This document shows positions 34,056 to 43,655 of a DNA stretch of 64,000 nucleotides, piece by piece. This stretch comes from Sediminibacterium sp. KACHI17. Its GTDB lineage: Bacteria > Bacteroidota > Bacteroidia > Chitinophagales > Chitinophagaceae. Positions within the stretch are counted from its first letter, which is position 1. Each line of letters begins with the position of its first letter. The notes beneath the pieces were generated by a model. The model was not told the DNA's origin. It was given only the letters and a program-made list of their open reading frames with translations, and did no database searches. Where the stretch lies: the NCBI RefSeq assembly GCF_040362915.1, contig NZ_AP029612.1, positions 2,852,001 to 2,916,000 of the forward strand, read 5' to 3'. The translations under genes and the position numbers were made by a program.

Positions 34056-36713
34056 TCACCTGATCAACACGATCGTACCTTTTTTATACACACGATTACC
34101 TAACTGATCTGTTCCTACTGCTTCAAATACATAAGTGCCCGGGGGTTGAGCAATGCCATTGAAAACACCATCCCAACCTTTTCCTGTTTGACTGGTTGAG
34201 AATAATAATTGTCCCCAGCGATTATAAATTCTGAAATATTGTAAGGTAGCAATGCCTACACCTACGGGTCGAATCACATCGTTCTTTCCATCTCCATTCG
34301 GAGTGAAGGCGGAGGGTACAAATAGATCCGGTCCTGTTTTAAACACACGAACGATCACATCGTCTTCATCGTAACAACCACCTGCACCGATCGCACGAAC
34401 AATATAACGGATCGAATCTATTGTTTCCGGGAGTGTCAATATTGGTGTGGCACTGGTGGGATCATCTAATCCAGTGATGGGATTCCATAAATAATTGATT
34501 CCGCCTTCAGCCAGTAATTGTACAGGTCTTCCGGCAACAGCAAAAGTATCTCTACCTGCATAGGCAGTGAGGGGCTGTGTAACAAAGATGGTCACAGTAT
34601 CTCGAACCGGTTTGTTACAACCTAAAGTATCGATTGCTGTGAGAATATATTGTGTGGTCTTTGATGGACCAGCGGTCGGGAATAAAGTATTGGCATTGAT
34701 CAAAGAGGAAGATGGCGACCAGTTAAAATCTGCACCTACAATAGCCCCTCCTAATTGTACACGATCTCCAAAACAAATGGTTGTGTCACTACGGACAGCT
34801 ACCTGAGGATAAGGAGCAACTTTCACAAATACAGAATCTCTATCCTGACAATAACCCAAATTCGCAGTTACATAATACATGGTATTCACCAACGGTTGGA
34901 CCATCGGATATTTTGTATTACCGGGAATGGTAACTCCGGTAGAAGTGGTCCATTGATAACTCAGGGCGTCACTGACCGGACTCAAAGTGAATTGGTCGGT
35001 GCGACAGATACTCGTATCCATTCCTAATTCAACATCAATGAAATCCAAAACATTCACGGTGACGGTATCGGTATTGATACAACCATTATCATTGATGGTG
35101 ATAAAGTATCGGGTGGTATCAACAGGGTATACGATGGGATTGGGTGTATTGATGTTCAACATCCGAGCCAAACTCGCGGGTCTGTCGGTGGTCCATGTAA
35201 CGGTTCCGTTTCCGATCGTGCTTCGTAAAGTAAGTGTGTCAATACTACAGATCAGTGTATCTCGAAATGCAAGATTAACGAGTGGTTTATCGCGGATGAT
35301 GATGGGCTTTGTGATGGAATCGATACAACCTTTACTATTCGTTGCTACCAATTTTACCTGAACAGTTTGTGGCGTTGCATATTTCCAAACGGTGTCTTTT
35401 CTTCTTGATGTGTCAGCTGTTGTAGTAAGGTCTCCCAAATCCCAACGCCAACTATTCACAACACCATACTGTGTTGTTGTTGCATCTGTGAAATTAAAAC
35501 TATTGAGATAGCAAGTGCCTTGTACATTGAAGTTTGGTACAAAACCAGGATATACTTTTACCTGAGCAGTTGCAGAATCTTTACATCCTCCTGAACTGGT
35601 AACAGTAAGTTTCAGCACATAGGTTCCGGTATCTGCATAAGTATGTGTGGGTGTGGGATTCGTTGAGTTCGAGTTTGGTCTATTCTCACCAAAGTCCCAG
35701 AGATAGCTTGTGATATTTGAACTGGCAGATTCATTCTGAAAATTCATCGTGAATCCATTACAAGTAATATAACTAGGTTTTAGACTAGCCCCTGTGAGCG
35801 AACAATCTGATACCCGTAATGTAAAATCTTTTCGATGCTCGGAGATCGCTATTCCATTGCGCCATTCAGTGATACATACGTTTACTACATAGTAGCCATT
35901 AACAGGAGCAATACCTGAAATGATACCGGTGACAGGATTAATTGTGGCTGTTGGACCAAGAGGATTACTACCGGAAAACCCATTTGTATATCCCACAAAA
36001 CCAAATGGCGGGTTTGAATAATTGACATCATTGGCATTGGTCGTATTTCCTCTATTGTATGCTGCACATAAGCTATATGAAAGTGAATCACCCTGATCAG
36101 GATCAGTTGCACTAAAATCAATACTAAAAGGAGAGTTCTGACAAACGAGCGTTGTGTCTTTTAAAGCGAAAACAGGACTGGAATTTGTTCCGGAACCTAA
36201 TGAGTTAGTTCCCGGAATAGTACAGGTGTATGTAGCGCCTTCTCCAAAGGTGGTTGCAGTGATTTGTTCTTTAACAATATTAGTAATGGCATCTGTTCTG
36301 CAACATGTTTGATACATGATAATATAACCTGCTGAAGTAACCGGTAATTCAGCAGTAAAAGTATAAGTCGCTAATTGATAACATACCGATACATTACCGG
36401 TAATACAAGGATCAGGACTACCTAAGTTAAGTGTTTCAATATTGCCGGATCTATTGACAGGTACCAGATTCCCAAAACGAGTGGAAGGTAGTGTGTTGTT
36501 AAATATACCGATCTGAACAGAACCCGGAAGTTGTGCTACGTTATTACCGGAGGCATTACAATCTCGAAATAAACGAAGTGTGATCTGATATCGTGAATTG
36601 CCTGCGTTACCTACTCCTAGATAACTGTAATAAATTTCCCCACCTGCAATATGTCCTGCAAAAGCCGGGATCAGGAAGCCGATTAAAAATATGGTGAGTA
36701 TCGTCTTTTTCAT
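34056..36713 (-). CDS. PKD-domain protein with CHU_C type IX secretion tail (paralogue 1)
   Basis: The 885-residue protein has a signal peptide (1-19), an N-terminal region starting GHIAGGEIYYSYLG, an Ig/cadherin-like stretch near 180-300, a PKD domain near 335-390 (YLWDFGE and TYADTGTYVLKLTV), several further beta domains with repeated DTTICFGD-type segments, and a C-terminal gliding-motility-associated tail (SAFTPNGDGKNDVIRP, then YNRWGQLLF and KGTIVLIR). That tail is the type B signal for the type IX secretion system, so the protein is expected at the cell surface or outside. Role unknown, perhaps adhesion. A close paralogue follows upstream on the same strand. Confidence 0.92.
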   Translation of the reverse strand: MKKTILTIFLIGFLIPAFAGHIAGGEIYYSYLGVGNAGNSRYQITLRLFRDCNASGNNVAQLPGSVQIGIFNNTLPSTRFGNLVPVNRSGNIETLNLGSPDPCITGNVSVCYQLATYTFTAELPVTSAGYIIMYQTCCRTDAITNIVKEQITATTFGEGATYTCTIPGTNSLGSGTNSSPVFALKDTTLVCQNSPFSIDFSATDPDQGDSLSYSLCAAYNRGNTTNANDVNYSNPPFGFVGYTNGFSGSNPLGPTATINPVTGIISGIAPVNGYYVVNVCITEWRNGIAISEHRKDFTLRVSDCSLTGASLKPSYITCNGFTMNFQNESASSNITSYLWDFGENRPNSNSTNPTPTHTYADTGTYVLKLTVTSSGGCKDSATAQVKVYPGFVPNFNVQGTCYLNSFNFTDATTTQYGVVNSWRWDLGDLTTTADTSRRKDTVWKYATPQTVQVKLVATNSKGCIDSITKPIIIRDKPLVNLAFRDTLICSIDTLTLRSTIGNGTVTWTTDRPASLARMLNINTPNPIVYPVDTTRYFITINDNGCINTDTVTVNVLDFIDVELGMDTSICRTDQFTLSPVSDALSYQWTTSTGVTIPGNTKYPMVQPLVNTMYYVTANLGYCQDRDSVFVKVAPYPQVAVRSDTTICFGDRVQLGGAIVGADFNWSPSSSLINANTLFPTAGPSKTTQYILTAIDTLGCNKPVRDTVTIFVTQPLTAYAGRDTFAVAGRPVQLLAEGGINYLWNPITGLDDPTSATPILTLPETIDSIRYIVRAIGAGGCYDEDDVIVRVFKTGPDLFVPSAFTPNGDGKNDVIRPVGVGIATLQYFRIYNRWGQLLFSTSQTGKGWDGVFNGIAQPPGTYVFEAVGTDQLGNRVYKKGTIVLIR

Positions 36714-36920
36714 GCTTATAGAACCAAAACTCCTTTCTTACTGTGGCGTGAAATTACACTCCATCTAATCCAGAAACTCAGTCCTTTTCGTTTTTAACGG
36801 GTTTACAACAACCCTAAGAGTAGAATCAGGTATGAATTGCTGCTTATTTTGTCAAATAACAGGAAATTCTTTTATCTGACAAGTCAATACACCGATTTGT
36901 TGTCTGAAAACGGTTCATTT
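36714..36920. other. Spacer between the two CHU_C genes
   Basis: The 207 bp contain no terminator that I can see. A 75-residue plus-strand frame across it lacks coding character. The first gene may be read through from the second or have its own weak promoter. Confidence 0.5.
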
Positions 36921-39545
36921 TCACCGAATCAATACCGCCGTGCCTTTACGAAATACTGTTTTTCCATAAATGTCTTTTCCTTGTGCGATATAGACATAGG
37001 CACCGGAACCTTGGAGAATACCATTATACCTGCCATCCCATCCCAATCCTTGTTGATTGGTTGAGAAGAGTAATTGCCCCCATCGGTTATAGATCCTAAA
37101 ATATTGGAGTTCGGTTATGCCTACGGCAATGGGTCTTAAAACATCATTTTTACCATCTCCATTGGGAGTGAATCCGCTTGGTACAAGGATATCCGGCTGA
37201 CTCTTGAATACTTTTACGAGAATATCATCTTCACCATAACATCCTCCAGCATCCGTAACCCGAACACGATACAATATCGAATCGATATCTTCTCCCAAAT
37301 GTACGATCGGGTTATAGATCATCGAATTGTTTAAGCCGATGGAGGGTGTCCAGTTAAACTGAGATCCACTCGATGCGGTTGCTTCTAATGCCAATAACTG
37401 ATCCGGAACGATCATCGTATCTCTTCCGGCCTTTACAATAATATTCGGAACCACTTGTATCCGAACTGAGTCCCGAACAGATTTTGGACATCCGGATAGA
37501 GTATCTCTCACTACAAGTGTATAAACCATATTGCGCGTAGGGCCAGCCAAAGGATTCATGCCGCTTGCATTCAATAATGCATTCGTAGGTGACCAACGAA
37601 AATCTGTTCCGGTATAACTTGCATTTAACTGTAGCCGGCTTCCGTAGCAAATAATAGTATCACGTGTGGAGATATTGACTTGCGGATAAGGTGCAACCCT
37701 CACAGTGATCTGATCCGTAGCCTGACATCTACCCAAATTGCCGATTACAGTGTAAGTAGTATTCGCTGTTGGCGTTGCTATCGGATTCTTCACAGAAGCA
37801 TTGTTAAGCGTTAATGCAGGCGACCATGAAAATGAACTGGCAATTGTATTTGTTCGAAGTGTGATAGGATCGCTCAGGCATATCGTTGTATCAGGTCCAA
37901 CTTGTACGGTGATATAGTCAACTACATTTACCGTAACAGTATCCGTATTGGTACAGCCATTGTCAGACATGGTTACGATATACCTGGTAGTATCTTTTGG
38001 AAAAACGATTGGTCGGTTTGTGTTCCTTCCGAGAATATGGGTATTGGGTAGCCAAGTGAAATTACCGGTACCGGTTACAGGGATCAATAAACTATCAATA
38101 CTACAAATAACCGTATCCCGAAAAGGTAAATTGATCGTTGGTTTATCACGAATCGTAACTGATTTTTGAACACTGTCGATACAACCCTTATTGCTTTCAA
38201 CAATCAACTTTACGGATGCGTTCAAGCTTCCGGCATACTTATACTGTGGATTGGCAATGATGGCGGTATCTGCTAACGTAGTATCTACACCGAAATTCCA
38301 TTTCCATGTATTGATCGTACCATACTTGGCGAAACTGGCATCTGTAAACTGATAAGGTAATTGAACACAAAATCCTGTACTATTGAAGTCAGCTTTAAAC
38401 CCGGGATATACCAATACTTCTGTACTATCTGTTCCTTCACATCCTTCAGGACCTTTTACTGTTAATCGTGCCATGTATCTACCTGTATCTGCATATGTAA
38501 AAACAGGAGTGGGGGAACTAGAAAAATTATTCATGTTTCCGGGAACACCAAAATCCCACAAATAGGAAGTAATGGAAGACGAAGTAGAACCATTTTCAAA
38601 GTTTACCGTATTGTCATCACATTTGACAATTCTCGGCGGCAGATCTGCTTCGATCAGATCACAGTCATCCACTTTTAAAATAAAATCTTTTCGATGTTCT
38701 GTAAATGGTTTGCCTGCCCTCCATTCCGTAATACAAACGCTTACCACATATTGTCCACCTGCTGGCGCAATACCTGAAATGATACCGGTTTCCGCGTCAA
38801 TGGTTACTTTATCACCCAAGGGCTGATTACCATTGTAAGGAAACACATACGTCAAGGGATCTAAGGCCAAGTCTTTTGGGATAGTAAAATTGGCAGCATT
38901 ACTACCCGCAGGTGCGTTAAACCCTTCACAAAATGAATAGGTCAATTTATCGCCATCTGAATCGGTTGCTCCAAAATCAAGTATAAATTTCTTTTGTGTG
39001 CAAACCAAAGCCGTATCCTTTACGCGGAATTGAGGGCTACTGTTGTGTTGTCCTTCAGCAAGTGATGCGGTACCTGGAATTCTTGTGATATAATTACTAC
39101 CAACATTCACAGGATTCGCAAGATTTGAAATTTGGTTAATACGGCAACACCCTAAACGTGTTAGCAAATAACCGCTTATATTATTGGGTAATGCAATAAC
39201 ATTAGAATAGATCGCTACTTCATAACATACTTCTGGATCACCTACTAAACAAGGAAATAGATCTGTTCGGAGTTTAAGTGTATTCACTGAACCAACGATC
39301 GGCAAAGAGAGTTCTGTGAATAAAATACTATTCTCATAGATACCTACATTGACCCTTTCGTTTTCTAAACGAGGTCCGGAGGAAGAACATTCTCTGAAGA
39401 GACGTAATGTGATTCTATAATTACTGGTATTGGGAGCATTGCCAGAACCCAGGTATTCATAATACAATTCTCCACCCGCCACATGTCTGGACAGTGCGGG
39501 CAATGCGCATAGTAGAAGAAACATTATGAAGAATAGTTTCTTCAT
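36921..39545 (-). CDS. PKD-domain protein with CHU_C type IX secretion tail (paralogue 2)
   Basis: The 874-residue protein has the same architecture as its neighbour: signal peptide (1-19), HVAGGELYYEYLG, an NSSPQFRVKDTALVC segment near 168, PKD core YLWDFGVPG near 325 and YADTGRYMARLTV, repeated Cys-containing beta domains, and the CHU_C tail SGFTPNGDGKNDVLRP with YNRWGQLLF and FRKGTAVLIR. The many matched motifs show tandem duplication. It starts 8 bp after the end of the hydrolase gene, in the lnt-hydrolase transcription unit. It should be exported by the type IX system; its ligand or structural role is unknown. Confidence 0.92.
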   Translation of the reverse strand: MKKLFFIMFLLLCALPALSRHVAGGELYYEYLGSGNAPNTSNYRITLRLFRECSSSGPRLENERVNVGIYENSILFTELSLPIVGSVNTLKLRTDLFPCLVGDPEVCYEVAIYSNVIALPNNISGYLLTRLGCCRINQISNLANPVNVGSNYITRIPGTASLAEGQHNSSPQFRVKDTALVCTQKKFILDFGATDSDGDKLTYSFCEGFNAPAGSNAANFTIPKDLALDPLTYVFPYNGNQPLGDKVTIDAETGIISGIAPAGGQYVVSVCITEWRAGKPFTEHRKDFILKVDDCDLIEADLPPRIVKCDDNTVNFENGSTSSSITSYLWDFGVPGNMNNFSSSPTPVFTYADTGRYMARLTVKGPEGCEGTDSTEVLVYPGFKADFNSTGFCVQLPYQFTDASFAKYGTINTWKWNFGVDTTLADTAIIANPQYKYAGSLNASVKLIVESNKGCIDSVQKSVTIRDKPTINLPFRDTVICSIDSLLIPVTGTGNFTWLPNTHILGRNTNRPIVFPKDTTRYIVTMSDNGCTNTDTVTVNVVDYITVQVGPDTTICLSDPITLRTNTIASSFSWSPALTLNNASVKNPIATPTANTTYTVIGNLGRCQATDQITVRVAPYPQVNISTRDTIICYGSRLQLNASYTGTDFRWSPTNALLNASGMNPLAGPTRNMVYTLVVRDTLSGCPKSVRDSVRIQVVPNIIVKAGRDTMIVPDQLLALEATASSGSQFNWTPSIGLNNSMIYNPIVHLGEDIDSILYRVRVTDAGGCYGEDDILVKVFKSQPDILVPSGFTPNGDGKNDVLRPIAVGITELQYFRIYNRWGQLLFSTNQQGLGWDGRYNGILQGSGAYVYIAQGKDIYGKTVFRKGTAVLIR

Positions 39546-39553
39546 AAAAAGTA

Positions 39554-40387
39554 TTACGATTGATGTATGAATGCATCGATATATTGATTGATCCTCTCTG
39601 TTGATTCTAACATACCCATATGACCAATTCCTTCCAGTACATGAATATACGAGATTAGAGGAAGATGCGTTTGCTGTAACACATCGTTTAAGGGGGCAGC
39701 TACATCTTCTGTTCCAAGAACGAACAAAATAGGCAAGGGGTTGCCTTGTAAAACGGCTGTTCGATCGGGTCTTTGCATCATGGCATAATAGTATGCCTGT
39801 AAAGAAGAAGTGGTGAGTGATGCTGATTTTTGGATCAACTGCTCTATGATTTCCGGATTATCTTTTTTACACCGGTCGCCAAACAAATTCGGGATCGTAT
39901 TTTTTAAGAATGCGAATCCGCCATAAATGTGCATCATTTCAATACCTCGCAACCGAACATTTTTTTTCTCTTCACTGTCAGCAAATGCAGTAGAATGGAT
40001 CAATCCAAAGCCAAGTAATTGCTCAGGATATTTTTCTGCAAAAGCCAATGTGATATACCCACCCATGCTATGACCGAGCATGAAACATCGGTCAATATGT
40101 TCATTTTCAAGCATGGCATGAACGGCATCTGCAAGCTTGTCAATCGTGAATCGTGATGGGTCAACAGCATTTGAGTGAGCTGAAATATCCTGAGTGCTTG
40201 TCCATTCTGAAGATCCGGTACCTGGTAAACCAGGAATGATCAGCATACATTTTTTTTCTAAGTATGTGATTTGCGCACCCCAGATACTACTGTCCTCTCC
40301 GAAACCATGTAGCAATATAACCGGAGTACCTTTTCCGACTACTTGATAATGAATGGTTCCATCTGACCAACTACACTGATTGAACAT
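39554..40387 (-). CDS. Alpha/beta hydrolase
   Basis: The 277-residue cytoplasmic protein shows the alpha/beta hydrolase pattern: oxyanion loop VILLHGFGEDSSIW near residue 20, nucleophile LGHSMGGYI with Ser near 106, acid VLGTEDVAAP near 225 and His in EGIGHMGML near 255. It resembles small ester hydrolases or lactonases; the substrate is not predictable. It begins 4 bp after lnt and is followed 8 bp later by a CHU_C gene, so the three form one operon. Confidence 0.88.
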   Translation of the reverse strand: MFNQCSWSDGTIHYQVVGKGTPVILLHGFGEDSSIWGAQITYLEKKCMLIIPGLPGTGSSEWTSTQDISAHSNAVDPSRFTIDKLADAVHAMLENEHIDRCFMLGHSMGGYITLAFAEKYPEQLLGFGLIHSTAFADSEEKKNVRLRGIEMMHIYGGFAFLKNTIPNLFGDRCKKDNPEIIEQLIQKSASLTTSSLQAYYYAMMQRPDRTAVLQGNPLPILFVLGTEDVAAPLNDVLQQTHLPLISYIHVLEGIGHMGMLESTERINQYIDAFIHQS

Positions 40388-40391
40388 GTGA

Positions 40392-41945
40392 TTATTTTTT
40401 TCGGAATCTATCTGTGAATTTCCACAAGATCAACAGCAAGCTGATCGCTGATGCAATTTTATAGAGATAATCACCCCATTGCACATAAAAAGTTTCTCCG
40501 CTAACCACCGGTACTGGATATTTAATAGCCGTTTTTTGATTCCAAGGTTGGCTTGTTTTGATCTCACCAAGTGGATCGATCACTGCAGAGATGCCCGTGT
40601 TTGCACTTCTGGCCACCCATTTTCTTGTTTCAATAGCACGGAGTTTTGCATAGTGCAAATGTTGTCGATGCCCCGGCGTATTTCCCCACCAACCATCATT
40701 GGTCATGATGGTGAGAATATTCGCTCCTTGTTTCACATATTCACCCACATATTCTCCATACACACTTTCATAACAAATAATGGGAGCACTGCTATAAGGG
40801 TTTTGTGGTGTTGAGAAAGCAGTAGCACTTTCAGATCTTCCATATCCACCGGTTGTTCCGCCAAATTGCTCAAAAACAGGGGCCATGAAATTTAAAAAAG
40901 TGGGTAGTGATTCAACACCGGGTACCAATTTGCTTTTGTTGTAGAATGCGATGGGTAGCCCGTTGGTAATATGTACTGCTGCATTGAAAGCGTCGTAATA
41001 AGTACCACTCCCTGTTGTTCTTGCTGTTGCAGTTTGTTTTTCATACCCATAATTTTTATAGGTCTCAATCCCGGAAACAAGACTGATAGCTGGATGTTTT
41101 TTACTGAACGCAAAAACAGGTTGATAATAGCCGTTGTATAAAACATTGTCCTGCCATTCAGCGTCACTCATGGCTGTTTCAGGCCATAGTACCAAAGCAG
41201 TATTACTGTCTATGTTTTGTTCTGTTAATTGTAATAACGAATTGATCTGTTCGCTGGTAGATCCTGCATTGAATTTTCCATAAGGATCTACATTGGGTTG
41301 TACGATGACAATATTTTGTTTTGCGGTATTTTCCTCGATCTTAGGTTTGATGAATATCGATAGCATAACAGGTATGATGAGTATAGTGATACTGATCAAC
41401 ACATTTTTTTTGACATTGACTTTTTGTTGGAAAGACAAAATAGTTTCGTACAAAAAAACATTGCCGATCAATACCCATAAGGTACCACCTTGTACACCTG
41501 TGAATTCATACCATTGGATACTATCAGGATACATGGCGAATACATTTCCTAATGATAACCAAGGCCAGCTTAATTGCCAGTTGTGGTGTATATATTCAAA
41601 GCACATCCAGAAACTGATCAAAGAAATATAACCGATGCGTTTCCCTTTTTTCTTCAAATGAAAATAGCCCCACCATGGAAAAGTCATTAACATACTATTG
41701 AACATGATAGCAGCGATGGTTCCTACATCCGTTGAATTCCACATCCACCAGGTAGTGCCGGTATTCCAGATGAGTGTTGTGAGAAATGTCGATCCAAAAA
41801 AACGAGAGGCAGTCATATTCCTATCTGCTACCATCAATAATGGTATCCAAGCAATAAATATCAATGGCATCAATGAAGAAGCAGGCCATGCTATGTACAG
41901 CAGTAGTCCTGATAATATGATGAGATATAAAGAAGGTGTTTTCAC
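40392..41945 (-). CDS. lnt: Apolipoprotein N-acyltransferase
   Basis: The 517-residue inner-membrane enzyme adds the third acyl chain to lipoproteins. Residues 1-200 form about six to seven membrane helices with WPWLSLGNVFA near 135. The nitrilase-like periplasmic domain (about 215-480) has the triad: Glu in LVLWPETAMSD, Lys in YNKSKLVPG and Cys in PIICYESVYG. A last helix near 490-508 completes the topology. Lipoproteins such as the SusD homologue here are likely substrates. The start Met lies 83 bp after the guaB stop, beyond the guaB terminator. Confidence 0.94.
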   Translation of the reverse strand: MKTPSLYLIILSGLLLYIAWPASSLMPLIFIAWIPLLMVADRNMTASRFFGSTFLTTLIWNTGTTWWMWNSTDVGTIAAIMFNSMLMTFPWWGYFHLKKKGKRIGYISLISFWMCFEYIHHNWQLSWPWLSLGNVFAMYPDSIQWYEFTGVQGGTLWVLIGNVFLYETILSFQQKVNVKKNVLISITILIIPVMLSIFIKPKIEENTAKQNIVIVQPNVDPYGKFNAGSTSEQINSLLQLTEQNIDSNTALVLWPETAMSDAEWQDNVLYNGYYQPVFAFSKKHPAISLVSGIETYKNYGYEKQTATARTTGSGTYYDAFNAAVHITNGLPIAFYNKSKLVPGVESLPTFLNFMAPVFEQFGGTTGGYGRSESATAFSTPQNPYSSAPIICYESVYGEYVGEYVKQGANILTIMTNDGWWGNTPGHRQHLHYAKLRAIETRKWVARSANTGISAVIDPLGEIKTSQPWNQKTAIKYPVPVVSGETFYVQWGDYLYKIASAISLLLILWKFTDRFRKK

Positions 41946-41975
41946 AAGCTGTATTTATTGCCCCAAGTTCGTAAT

Positions 41976-42013
41976 AAAAAATAAAAAAGCTCCGGTATAT
42001 GCCGGAGCTTTTT
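41976..42013 (-). terminator. guaB terminator
   Basis: A 12-bp perfect stem (41984-41995 with 42002-42013) has a 6-nt loop. On the minus strand it is followed by a T-rich run, directly after guaB and before lnt. Confidence 0.9.
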
Positions 42014-42028
42014 ATAATAGGGTATCAG

Positions 42029-43528
42029 TTATTTCCGACTATAGTTCGGAGCTTCTTTGGTAATATCAATATCGTGTGCATGACTTTCTTTCATTCCCGC
42101 ATTTGTAATCTTTACAAAAGTGGCTTGCTGTAAAGCTTTGATATTCTTTGCACCGCAATAACCCATACCGGCTCTTAATCCACCTACGTATTGATAAACG
42201 ATCTCACTCAAACTACCTTTATATGCCACACGACCTTCGATTCCTTCCGGTACAAATTTTTTGATATCATCTTCAACATCCTGGAAATAACGGTCGCCGC
42301 TACCTTGACTCATTGCACCCAAACTTCCCATACCGCGATATTCTTTGAATTTACGGCCTTCGTAGATGATGGTGTCACCTGGACTTTCCTGCACACCGGC
42401 AAATACACTACCCATCATCACAACATTTGCACCTGCTGCCAAAGCTTTGACCATATCACCTGTATAACGAATACCACCATCAGCGATGATGGGTGTACCT
42501 TTTGTTTTTAGGGCATGACTTGCTTCCATAATTGCGGTGAGCTGAGGAACACCCGCGCCGGCAACGATACGGGTGGTACAAATAGATCCCGGACCAATAC
42601 CTACTTTAACGGCGTCGGCACCCGCTTCTGCCAATGCTTTCGCTCCAGCGGCTGTACCCACATTACCTGCTATGATCTGTAAGTTTTTGAAATTTTTTCT
42701 CAGTGCTTTCAATGCTTCGATAACACCTTTGCTATGACCATGTGCGCTATCAAGTGTTACCACATCAACACCAACTTGTTGTAATGCTGCAGCACGATCC
42801 ATCAGATCCCTTGTGATACCTAAGGCAGCACCGACCAATAGTCTGCCTAAATTATCTTTTACACCATTAGGGAAATTACTCAGCTGCATGATATCACGAT
42901 AAGTGATCAGTCCAATGAGCTTTCCCTGTTTATTGACAACAGGAAGTTTTTCAATTTTATATTGACGTAAGATCTTTTCTGCTTTTTTCAGATCGGTTCC
43001 TTCGGGGGCAGTGATGAGATTTTCCTTCGTCATCACTTCTTTTACCTTTTTCTTTTTATCTGTTTCAAAACGGAGGTCTCTGTTGGTAAGAATACCCACT
43101 AGTTTCTGTCCACCATCAATGATAGGAATACCGCCGATCTTATTCTCCTTCATCAGTTTTAAAGCGTCACCGATCGTAGCGTCAACCAATAAGGTAACCG
43201 GATCGATGATCATGCCGCTTTCGCTGCGTTTTACCTTGCGCACCTGTTCGGCTTGCTTTTCGATCGTCATGTTTTTATGGAGAATACCCAATCCGCCTTC
43301 ACGCGCCAATGCAATGGCCAAACCTGCTTCTGTTACGGTATCCATTGCAGCAGAAAGGATCGGAACATTCAATGTAATGGCTTTGGTAAGCTGAGAACGG
43401 ATGTCAACTTCACGTGGAAGTATTTCGCTGTAAGCGGGCATCAACAGAACGTCATCGAAGGTAAGTCCCTCACCGAATAACCTGGATGCAGCAGCAGTGT
43501 TGCTGGGAGAAGATTTTCTTGTTGCCAT
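42029..43528 (-). CDS. guaB: IMP dehydrogenase
   Basis: The 499-residue enzyme oxidises IMP to XMP, the committed step of GMP synthesis. Seen are [15 protein letters not shown] near residue 24, a pair of CBS domains (about 100-220, with [14 protein letters not shown]), the NAD region [11 protein letters not shown] near 258, the catalytic loop [15 protein letters not shown] with Cys near 315, and the flap with [11 protein letters not shown] near 410. I chose ATG 43528 because the frame's upstream TTG lies inside the promoter's TATCTTTG box. The -7 box abuts the start codon, so the message is probably leaderless. Confidence 0.96.
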   Translation of the reverse strand: MATRKSSPSNTAAASRLFGEGLTFDDVLLMPAYSEILPREVDIRSQLTKAITLNVPILSAAMDTVTEAGLAIALAREGGLGILHKNMTIEKQAEQVRKVKRSESGMIIDPVTLLVDATIGDALKLMKENKIGGIPIIDGGQKLVGILTNRDLRFETDKKKKVKEVMTKENLITAPEGTDLKKAEKILRQYKIEKLPVVNKQGKLIGLITYRDIMQLSNFPNGVKDNLGRLLVGAALGITRDLMDRAAALQQVGVDVVTLDSAHGHSKGVIEALKALRKNFKNLQIIAGNVGTAAGAKALAEAGADAVKVGIGPGSICTTRIVAGAGVPQLTAIMEASHALKTKGTPIIADGGIRYTGDMVKALAAGANVVMMGSVFAGVQESPGDTIIYEGRKFKEYRGMGSLGAMSQGSGDRYFQDVEDDIKKFVPEGIEGRVAYKGSLSEIVYQYVGGLRAGMGYCGAKNIKALQQATFVKITNAGMKESHAHDIDITKEAPNYSRK

Positions 43529-43531
43529 GTG

Positions 43532-43563
43532 CAAAGATAGTTCAATGGGAATATTGATTCCAA
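43532..43563 (-). promoter_or_regulatory. guaB promoter (TTG-N21-TATCTTTG)
   Basis: On the minus strand TATCTTTG (43539-43532) ends 3 bp before the ATG, with TTG (43563-43561) 21 bp upstream. This geometry predicts a leaderless transcript. Confidence 0.5.
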
Positions 43564-43583
43564 AAAATGATTTGGTGGTCTTG

Positions 43584-43653
43584 GTTCATGGTCGATGGAC
43601 CATAGACCATGGTAGAACATAGTCAGTATTCCATGGACTATGGTCTATCAACC
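43584..43653. repeat. 7-nt-period array (GWCYATR family, copy 2)
   Basis: About ten 7-mers in register occupy the gap between dprA and guaB. The outer ones follow GWCYATR and the centre is degenerate. The left half (CATAGACCATGG at 43601-43612) and the right half (CCATGGACTATGG at 43631-43643) are inverted relatives. The array ends 2 bp before the dprA stop codon. Confidence 0.75.
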
Positions 43654-43655
43654 AA

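Noticed and set aside
36837..37064. 75-codon plus-strand gene at the CHU_C gene boundary
   Set aside because: Its second half is antisense to the CHU_C tail and it lacks recognisable features.
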